Below, in pieces: positions 1 to 5,558 of a stretch of DNA of 5,558 bases. The DNA is taken from assembly GCA_030824835.1 (NCBI GenBank), contig JAPJRA010000294.1, forward strand, positions 1-5,558, given 5' to 3'. Position numbers and translations under genes: made by a program. This DNA comes from Geminicoccaceae bacterium. Its GTDB lineage: Bacteria > Pseudomonadota > Alphaproteobacteria > Geminicoccales > Geminicoccaceae. Below the pieces are notes generated by a model that was given only the letters and a program-made list of their open reading frames with translations, ran no database searches and was not told the origin of the DNA. The first letter of the stretch is position 1. Every line of letters starts with the position of its first letter.

Positions 1-1185
1 CGTCCCAGGTATAGAGCAGGCCGCCCGCATGCTCGGAGGCTTGATGGTCGATCCAGACCTGGGGGGTCTGGGCCACGCTGTGGACCATGTCGCTGATCCG
101 GTCCCAGCTGGAGCTGGTACCTTCCGGCGCCCGGAAGCCCAGGGCACTGGTGAACACCACCGGGATCGACGCGGCCGCGGCGCCCCGGGCGCGCGCCAGC
201 TCGCGCAGCACATGCACACCGCCGACCTCCGCATGGTCGAGGTCGGCGGCCAGCCGGCCCGCCAACGTCGTGGCGCGCTCGGCAAAGGTCGCGGGCGTGC
301 TGTCGACCTCGAGCAGGATCGTCGAGGTGAAGTCGCCGATCAGCGCACCGATGTCCGGGTGCAGGGGCGGCCGGTTGAAGGAGGTGAGCGTCAGGCAGAA
401 ACGGGCGGACCGGCTCCAGGCGGCCAGCACCTCGGCATAGGCCGCGGCCAGCAGCGCCGAAGGGGTCAGGCCACGCGCCTGCCCCGCGGCCTGGAGTCGC
501 TGCCACTGGTCGGCAGGGAGCACGGCCAGGCGGCGGACGAAGCGGGGCCGGCTGATCTGGCCGGGCTGGCGTGCCAGCGGCAGATCCGGGCCGCCCGGCA
601 GGCTCGCCACGCGCTCTTCCCAGTAGCGGGCACTGCGTTGCCAGGCCTCGCTGCGGCGCCAGGCCAGCCCTTCCAGCACATAGTCGCGAAAGCTGAGGCC
701 GATCGGCGGCAATGCCGTGGTCGGGTCCTCGTAGAGCCGCCCCCATTCCTCGCGAAGCTGGAAGATGCTGGCGGCGTCCAGCACCAGAAGGTCGAGGCCG
801 ATATGCAGCCTGGTGCCGCCGGGGTGATGCGTCGCCCGCAGGTCGAACAGCGGCCAGACGGCCGGATCGGGCAAGCGGTGCGACAGCCGCTCGCGGAGGG
901 CCAGCAGCTCGGCCTCGGCATCGTCGCCACTCAGGTAACGTTGCGCGATCGAGTATGCGGGGACCGTCGGCAGGATCTGCTGCCGGCCGTCGGGCAGCAC
1001 TACCGCACGCAGCATGTCGTGACGGCGCACCAGCATGTTCCAGGCCCGCTCGAGGCGCGCCAGATCGACGCCCTTGAGCTCGACCTCCGTGTAGAGGTAG
1101 CAGCCGACATTGCCGAGCTCGAGCGTGTCGCCGCGGCCGATCCAGTAGGCTTGCTGGATCTCGGTGAGCGGAAAGGGTTCGAAGC
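1..1185 (-). other. NRPS heterocyclization (Cy) domain, cut off near its C-terminal end
   Basis: This condensation-family domain forms the amide with a Cys, Ser or Thr acceptor and then cyclodehydrates it to a thiazoline or oxazoline. It begins FPLTEIQQAYWIGR (motif Cy1), with RRHDMLRAVV as Cy2. Instead of the HHxxxDG of ordinary condensation domains it has DLLVLDAAS, a perfect DxxxxDxxS (767-793). GDFTSTILLEVD, PVVFTSALG and QTPQVWIDHQ are further Cy signatures. The Thr in PVVFTS (codon 149-151) and the Asp in VWIDHQ (codon 47-49) match residues shown to be needed for cyclodehydration in the bacillamide synthetase Cy domain. Everything expected is intact up to LLYTWD at the edge. An adenylation domain should follow. 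Confidence 0.95.
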
Positions 1186-4100
1186 GGCCCGCTACATCCG
1201 GCTCGATCAGACGGCTGGGCGGTTGTGGCGTGCCATCGCCGGCACGGGCGGCGATCGCCGCGATCGTTACACCTTCCAGCAGCTCGCGCACGCCGACCTC
1301 GATGGCGACCTCGCGCTGGATGCGGTTGCGGATCTCGACCGCCATCAGGGAATCGAGCCCGAAGTCCGGCAGCGGCGTGTCCGGATCGGCTGGCGAAGGC
1401 AGGCCGACCACGTCGGCGACGATCCGGGCAATGCGCTGGGCCGGGCCGAGCGTCCCAGCTGCGGGTGTGGCATTCGCCGGCTCGGGCCGATCGACGACGA
1501 TACCATGCAGCAACGTCGGCTGCTCGTCCTGGGCGAACTGACCCAGGAACCGACGCCAGTCGACTCCGGGCAGCACGACGAGTTGGGCCGGCGCCTCGGC
1601 GCCCAGCGCATGGGCGAACGCGGCGATGCCAGTCGCGGGTGCGATGCTGCCCAGGCCAAGCTTCTCCGCCCGCTCGACGACACCCAGGCGCGCGGCGGCA
1701 CCGATCTCGCGCCAGACGCCCCAGTCGATCACGTTGGTCAGCAGGCCCCTGGCCCGGCGCACGTGCGCCAGCGCGTCCAGGAAACTGCTGGCGGCGGCAT
1801 GGTTGCTCTGCTCGGCCGAGCCCAGCACGCCCGCGATCGAGGCGAACAGGACGAGCCGCACCTCGGGCCGGTCGCCGATGAGGCGGTCGAGGACCAGCGC
1901 ACCCTCGACCTTGGCGTGCATCACCGCCGCAAAACGCGCCCGCGACTGCTCCAGCACCGGGGCGTCGTCGAGCAGGCCCGCCGCATGCACGACGCCCCGC
2001 AGATCGGGCAGATCGGCCAGGATCGCGGCCATCGCATCGGCATCGGCCACGTCGGCCTGGCGCAGCTCGACCGGAACCGGCAGTGCCGGCAGCGGCTCGG
2101 CCGGCCCGCGCGCGACCAGCACGATGCGCGAGGCGCCGTGCGTCGCGAGCCATGCCGCCACCGCCCGACCGACGCCACCGGAGCCGCCGGTGACGACCCA
2201 GCCGCCGTCGACCGCAGCCCGCCGCTGCGGTCGACGGCGGCTGCGGCGGCAAGCTTGGCCGTAGCCGCGGCGCGTGCCGGCGGTCGGCCCGCCAGACCAG
2301 ATGGCTTTCGCCGTCGGCGGCCATCAGCTCGTCTCGCAGCGCCGGGCCGCCCGGCGGAGACTCGAGCAGCCGTGCCCGCAACTTCGGCTGCTCGAGGCGC
2401 AGCGAGCGCAGGAAGCCCGGCAGGCCGGCATGGGCAAGCGAGCCGTCGCTCAGGATCGTCAGGGCCGGGGGCCGGGTCTCGTCGGCGAGCGCACGGACAG
2501 CCCCGAGCAGGTCGTCGAACAGATCGAGCTGGCCCTCCAGTGTCGGGGGTGGGGCCGGTGCCACATAGAGTGCCATCGGGGCGTGCGGATCATGGCGGAT
2601 GCCCTGCACGCGACCAGGATCGCCAAGCAGCCGCACGGCCGGCTCGGCTAGCGCCGCCCGCAGCGGCTTCTGCGCCAGGACGATCTCGCCTGCAGGCAAG
2701 GCATCGGCCATGAAGCCCGCCTCGGCCAGGACCTCGAGCCAGCGCGCGCGGCTCAGCAGCGGATGATCCGGTCGCAGGGCGTGGTCGACGAATCGCCACC
2801 AGCCCTCGGTCAGGCCGAACACGATGTCGACCCAGCGGCGCGCCTCCGTGGTCTCGACCAGCACCAGGACGCCACCCGGCGCCAGCAGGCTGCGAATGTG
2901 GGCGAGGCTCTGGCGAACGTCGCTGGTCGCGTGCAGCACGTTGGCAGCGACGACCAGATCCAGGCTTTCGGATGCGAAGCCCTGTGGCAGCGGGTCCTGC
3001 TCAATGTCCAGCTTGGCGAAATCGAGGTCGGCATGCACGAAGCGCTTGGCCGCCGCGGCAAGGAAGAGTTGGGAGAGATCGGTGAAGCAGTAGCGGGCGC
3101 TGCCTTCGGGCAATGCCTCGAGCAGGGCCGCGGTGGCCCCACCGGTGCCGGCACCCACCTCCAATATCCGCAGCACCCGCCCTGGCGGCAGGCTCGCCCG
3201 CAACCGGCTTATCGCCTCGCCCAGCAGCGCGTTGACCGTCCGCGCATAGGCCGAGCTGCCGTAGAGGTCGGCCGCGCCGCCGCCGTCGCCAGGGAACAGC
3301 AGTGTCAGCGGATCGACCGAATCGGTGAGCACGTCGGCAAGCCGCGGACCGGCACGCTGGACCAGCAGCAACTCGGCGGCGGCAGCGGGGTAGCTCTGGA
3401 TGAGTGCGGCGAGGTCGGCCTCCGGCTCGTCGACCGCCGGTGCCGGCAGCATGCGCCAAGCCGGCCCGACCTGCTCCAGCTGCTCGGCCTCGGTGAGGAT
3501 CACCAGCAACCGGCGCAACAGCCGCCGATGGCGATCGGCCACGCCCAGCTCATCGGCCAGGGCACCGAACGTGAGCAGGCCGCCCGGGCGCCAGTCGAGC
3601 CCCAGCCGGCACAGCGCCTGCCGGATGAAGTCCGCGGTGACCCGGTCGAGAACCTCGGCGGTCTGGGTATAGACCTCGATGCCGAACCGTTCGCCCAGCG
3701 CTTGCGCCAGCGGAGCCAGATGGCCGCGCAGCGTCCCTGGATCCGGCAGGAAGTCGGGTGCGAGCAGGCCCTCCAGGCGCGGACAGGGCTCGAGCTCGAT
3801 CGTGTAGAGCGCGTCAGCGGTGCTGGCGACGGCCTCGCCGTCCCGGAGCGAGGCCGCCGTGACCGGCCGGAACTCGATGGCCTCGACGAACGCGACGAGA
3901 CCCGCATCGTCCTCGAGCCGGAGCCGGGCCAGAACGCCGCTGCCCGCGCGCTTGGCCACGGCCGTCGCGCGCAGCCCCGTACCGGCCTTGCGCAGCAGAT
4001 GCGCCCGCCCGATCCGGGCCGGCACCAGCGTGGCGCCGGAATCATCGGCTGGAAGGGCTGCGGCCACTACCTGCAGGGCGGCGTCGAGCAGCGCGGGGTG

Positions 4101-5558
4101 CAGCGTATAGGCTGTGGACGCCCCCGCCGACTCCGGCAGTGCCACCATCGCCGTGGATCCTGCCTCGCCGTCCCGACGCAGATCGCGCAGGCCGCCAAAC
4201 GATGGGCCGTAGACAATGCCGCGACGCTCCAGCTCGGCGTAGAAGCTGCCGAGGTTAACCACTGTCCCGGTAGCTGACGCCGGCAGGGCGGGCGGTGGCG
4301 GAGGCGACGCCAGCAGCTTGGCTCGGGCATGCAGGACAGGCGCTACCAACGTGTCGCTCGGGTCGTAAGCAACGATGCGGCACTGGCCGTCCGCGCCCAG
4401 GATCGTCTGCAGACGACGCGCCGGCTGGTCCGGGACGATGATCGGCAGGAGCAGCTCGAGCTCGCTGACCTCCTGCGCCGGGGCCAGGGCATGCAGCAGC
4501 TCGAGGATGGCCGCCGCCGGGAGCACGGCTTGCCCGAGCACGCGATGCTCGCCCAGCCATGCCAGCTCGGGATCAGCGACCGCGAGGTCGGTCTCGAAGC
4601 GCCGCTCGTCGCTGAACGGCAGCGCCAGCCGCCGCCCGAGCAGAGGATGGGCGCCTTTGGGCAGGGCTGTTACCACCGCAGCCGGTGCCGCAGCGGTATC
4701 GATCCAGTAACGCTGGCGCTCGAACGGGTAGAGCGGCAGCGGCACCTGGCGGCCGGGCTGCGGCCCCAGCTCGGGATACGGCCCGTGCTGCGGCTCGGCC
4801 GTCGCCAGCTCCTCAGGCCGCCCGACGCAGACCCACCAGGGCAGCCGGGCGCGACCCGTGGCGGCGCTGTGGCACACGTCCGGGAACGAGTCCGGAGCCG
4901 CATCGAGGCGCTGCCGATAGGCTGCGATCAGGCTCTGCAACGCGTCGGGCGTCCGCGCCGAGATCAGCAGGCGTGGGCTGTGCTCGGCCGAAGGCGTCGT
5001 TGCGGCCGGGCCGTCTTCGGGAGGGGGCGCCACCAGGATGTGGGCGTTGGTGCCGCTGAAGCCGAAGCTGCTGACGCCCACGGCACGCGGCCGGATCGGC
5101 TGCAGGGCGACCGGCACGCGGATGTCGGTCGTGCCGGTGTCGATGTGCGGGTTGAGCGTGTGGAAGTGGAGCGATGGCGGGATCGCGCCGCGCTCGGCCA
5201 TCAGCACGGCCTTGATCATGCCGGCAACGCCGGCCGCGGCCTCGGCATGGCCCATGTTGCTCTTGATCGAGCCGACCCAGAGCGGGCGGTCGCGACCCTT
5301 GAACACGGCCGCCAGCGCATGCGCCTCGATCGGGTCGCCGAGCCCGGTGCCGGTGCCGTGCGCCTCGATCGCGTCGACCTCGTCAGGAGCAAGGCCGGCA
5401 TTGACCAGTGCTGCCCGGATCACCGCCTCCTGGGCCGGGCCCGACGGCGCGGTCAGGCCCGCCGAGCGGCCATCCTGGTTCAAAGCGCTGCCGCGGATCA
5501 CCGCGCGCACCCGTCGCTGGCCGACATCGGCCACGCGTTCCAGGATCAGCGCGCCGCA
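1..5558 (-). CDS. Hybrid PKS-NRPS megasynthase, internal fragment (KS-[no AT]-DH-cMT-KR-ACP-Cy), with an internal frameshift
   Basis: One multidomain gene fills the window and is open at both edges, so neither start nor stop is visible. About 1,850 codons are present. Domains in protein order are KS C-terminal part, an AT-less linker, DH, C-methyltransferase, KR, ACP and an NRPS heterocyclization domain. Every domain is identified from motifs listed in its own entry. Conserved residues from 5558 to about 2255 are read in one minus frame (codon first bases congruent to 2 mod 3). From 2209 to the left edge they are read in another (congruent to 1 mod 3), so the sequence as given carries a frameshift inside the KR. 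The predicted role is cytoplasmic, thiotemplated assembly of a natural product: one ketide extension with alpha-methylation and beta-processing, then heterocycle formation with an amino acid. The layout recalls the PKS-to-Cy junction of yersiniabactin HMWP1, but with a DH and without an AT. I do not recognise the specific pathway. Family assignment is near certain; product and intactness are inference. Confidence 0.96.
1245..1440 (-). other. Acyl carrier protein (ACP) domain
   Basis: This is a phosphopantetheine carrier domain that holds the growing ketide. The helix RIARIVADVVG leads to PDTPLPDFGLDSLMAVEIRN, the classic (D)xGxDSL signature. The attachment Ser is codon 1349-1351. It is a single ACP, not a tandem. 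It follows the KR directly and precedes the Cy domain, so it is the donor carrier that hands the polyketide to the NRPS portion. It is read in the downstream frame. Confidence 0.96.
1540..2209 (-). other. Ketoreductase catalytic subdomain, B-type, with substituted active-site Tyr and Asn
   Basis: This NADPH-dependent SDR-type half reduces the beta-keto group. DGGWVVTGGSGGVG holds the cofactor motif TGGSGGVG (2168-2191). HAAGLLDDAP has the LDD motif (1964-1972) of B-type KRs, which yield D-configured alcohols. The catalytic Lys is in HAKVEGAL (codon 1910-1912) and the catalytic Ser in LFASIAG (codon 1838-1840). The position 13 residues after that Ser, normally Tyr, is His (CAT, 1799-1801). The position four further on, normally Asn, is Ser (1787-1789), in EQSNHAAASSFLDAL. 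The domain ends near LVVLPGVDW. It is read in the downstream frame (congruent to 1 mod 3). Activity is uncertain. His at the Tyr site may occur in other PKS KRs, but I cannot verify that here. Confidence 0.93.
2199..2243. repeat. Perfect 20-bp inverted repeat (hairpin, 5-nt loop) at the frameshift
   Basis: Plus-strand CAGCCGCCGTCGACCGCAGC (2199-2218) is followed by the loop CCGCC (2219-2223) and then by its exact reverse complement (2224-2243). Each arm contains GTCGAC. Pairing breaks immediately outside the arms (2198 C against 2244 C). The structure lies in the linker between the two KR halves, exactly where the reading frame changes. There is no T-run after it on either strand and it is inside a gene, so it is not a terminator. 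It is either a foldback duplication or template-switch mutation, a sequencing or assembly artefact at a strong hairpin, or a genuine linker sequence. Confidence 0.95.
2210..2254 (-). other. Frameshift between KR halves (+1 relative to the upstream frame)
   Basis: Conserved KR residues before this point (DGESHLVWRADRR) and after it (DGGWVVTGGSGG) are in different minus-strand frames. The downstream frame requires skipping one extra base (3n+1). Two single-event repairs work. Dropping one C of CCC at 2218-2220 gives LPPQPPSTAAAAVDGGWVV. Removing 2219-2243 (the right arm plus loop, 25 nt) gives LRPSLPPAAVDGGWVV. In both cases the rest of the synthase returns to frame. The uncorrected upstream frame yields an Arg/Pro-rich nonsense sequence (GCGRRRLGRH...) with no stop that I could find down to position 1. 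Confidence 0.85.
2255..2690 (-). other. Ketoreductase structural subdomain (KR N-terminal half), upstream frame
   Basis: This is the degenerate Rossmann half that precedes the catalytic KR half in type I PKSs. It is recognisable from the conserved run FLRSLRLEQPKLRARLLE and the near-terminal ELMAADGESHLVWRADRR. The latter corresponds to the usual '..E....DGE..v.wR...R' stretch just before the NADPH-binding half. It is in the same frame as KS, DH and cMT (codon first bases congruent to 2 mod 3). It ends in a Pro-rich linker, LRPSLPPQPPSTAA, where the frame is lost at the hairpin. Confidence 0.85.
2690..3830 (-). other. SAM-dependent C-methyltransferase (cMT) domain
   Basis: This domain methylates the alpha-carbon of the beta-ketoacyl-ACP using S-adenosylmethionine. 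The first part (about 3830-3250) is the helical N-terminal lid region, ending near SSAYARTVNALLGEA. The SAM-binding motif I is ILEVGAGTGGAT (EVGAGTGG at 3138-3161). LDLVVAANVLHAT supplies a His (codon 2931-2933) and LLAPGGVLVLVE a Glu (codon 2853-2855). These align with the catalytic His-Glu pair known from PKS cMTs such as CurJ. FGLTEGWWRF and the following HPLLS are further family signatures. The domain sits between DH and KR, its usual place. All expected motifs are present. It explains how an alpha-methyl group arises even if the trans AT supplies plain malonyl units. Confidence 0.94.
3855..4649 (-). other. Dehydratase (DH) domain, apparently active
   Basis: This is a double-hotdog PKS dehydratase that removes water from the beta-hydroxyacyl-ACP to give an alpha,beta-double bond. 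It opens with HPLLGRRL (from 4649). The catalytic His sits in HRVLGQAVLP, a perfect HxxxGxxxxP (His codon 4545-4547). YGPSF follows, and the catalytic Asp is in LHPALLDAALQ (Asp codon 4083-4085; DxxxQ form). The domain ends near FVEAIEFRPV. All three hallmark motifs are intact, so it looks functional. It depends on a working KR to supply the hydroxyl, and the KR here has unusual active-site residues. Confidence 0.93.
4700..5029 (-). other. KS-to-AT linker fused directly to post-AT linker; acyltransferase absent
   Basis: After the KS, LLISARTPDALQSLIAAYR and then HSAATGRARLPWW match the usual KS-AT linker, up to the point where an AT normally starts. About 15-20 residues later the text is already the post-AT linker, GRQVPLPLYPFERQRYWID (about 4757-4700), which normally follows an AT. 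Only about 100 residues separate the KS end from YPFERQRYW, whereas a cis-AT module has over 400. No GHSxGE nucleophile motif or other AT motif is present. The apparent fusion point is at about 4815-4770, in RPEELATAEPQHGPYPELG, and the frame is maintained across it. The module must therefore be loaded in trans by a discrete AT, or not at all. Colibactin synthases ClbC and ClbK with trans-acting ClbG are a known precedent for AT-less modules. Confidence 0.85.
5030..5558 (-). other. Ketosynthase (KS) domain, C-terminal part
   Basis: This is the C-terminal half of a type I PKS ketosynthase, which performs decarboxylative Claisen condensation on the ACP-bound extender. EAHGTGTGLGDPIE carries the first catalytic His (codon 5358-5360). 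KSNMGHAEAAAG carries the catalytic Lys and the second His (codon 5247-5249). The domain closes with SSFGFSGTNAHIL (ending near 5040). The active-site Cys motif lies beyond the right edge, so full activity cannot be judged. The stretch NQDGRSAGLTAPSGPAQ (5480-5430) is the form usual in cis-AT and iterative PKSs. Trans-AT KSs usually have a GGK..GYTVPNP-like form here. This matters because the module has no AT. All visible catalytic residues are intact. Confidence 0.97.

Noticed and set aside
466..930. Shorter minus-strand ATG-to-stop frames, such as this one and those at 1345-1701, 2810-3154 and 3500-4045.
   Set aside because: They are out of frame with the conserved PKS/NRPS motifs at the same positions and encode Arg/Ser/Ala-rich nonsense.
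1..1185. An ordinary NRPS condensation domain instead of a Cy domain.
   Set aside because: The HHxxxDG motif is replaced by DxxxxDxxS, and Cy-specific motifs (PVVFTSALG, QTPQVWIDHQ) are present.
2199..2243. Hairpin read as a transcription terminator.
   Set aside because: It is inside the coding region between two halves of one domain and no T-run follows on either strand.
29..2713. A plus-strand open frame of 894 codons.
   Set aside because: It is codon-aligned antisense to the KR-ACP-Cy coding frame. Its translation is Arg/Gln/Ala-rich with no recognisable domain, as expected for the antisense of GC-rich DNA, while the minus strand carries many precise family motifs.
2763..4277. A plus-strand open frame of 504 codons.
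   Set aside because: It is antisense and codon-aligned to the DH-cMT frame. It has no domain motifs and low-complexity Gln/Arg/Gly composition.
4757..4794. The 8-bp direct repeat GCTGCGGC (4757-4764 and 4787-4794) near the presumed AT-loss junction, as deletion microhomology.
   Set aside because: It is too short and too common in such GC-rich DNA to support a mechanism without a homologue that retains the AT.

Overview
The window lies entirely inside one very large minus-strand gene for a hybrid polyketide synthase / non-ribosomal peptide synthetase (PKS-NRPS). Both gene ends are outside the window, so there is no start codon, stop codon, promoter, ribosome binding site or intergenic DNA to annotate. 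The DNA is strongly GC-rich (roughly 70% by eye), with CTG, GCC, ATC and CGG/CGC codons dominating. This fits a GC-rich secondary-metabolite producer (an actinomycete, myxobacterium or GC-rich proteobacterium), but the sequence does not allow a firmer placement.

Read from position 5558 down to 1, the assembly line is: C-terminal part of a ketosynthase (KS, 5558-5030); a KS-to-acyltransferase linker joined directly to a post-acyltransferase linker, with no acyltransferase between (5029-4700); dehydratase (DH, about 4649-3855); C-methyltransferase (cMT, about 3830-2690); ketoreductase structural half (about 2690-2255) and catalytic half (2209-1540); acyl carrier protein (ACP, about 1440-1245); and an NRPS heterocyclization domain (Cy, about 1185 to the edge). 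There is no enoylreductase. The expected output is an alpha-methyl, alpha,beta-unsaturated acyl chain. The Cy domain would condense it with Cys, Ser or Thr and cyclise it to a 2-alkenyl thiazoline or oxazoline. The amino-acid-activating domain should lie beyond position 1.

Three things stand out. (1) The reading frame shifts by one base between the two ketoreductase halves, exactly at a perfect 20-bp inverted repeat with a 5-nt loop (2199-2243). Removing one C of the CCC at 2218-2220, or the 25 nt made of one arm plus the loop, restores the frame. The upstream frame has no stop to the window edge, so the shift would be easy to miss. (2) The module has lost its acyltransferase but keeps both flanking linkers, and its KS looks like the cis-AT type. 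(3) The ketoreductase has His and Ser in place of the usual catalytic Tyr and Asn. The long plus-strand open frames are antisense shadows of this gene.
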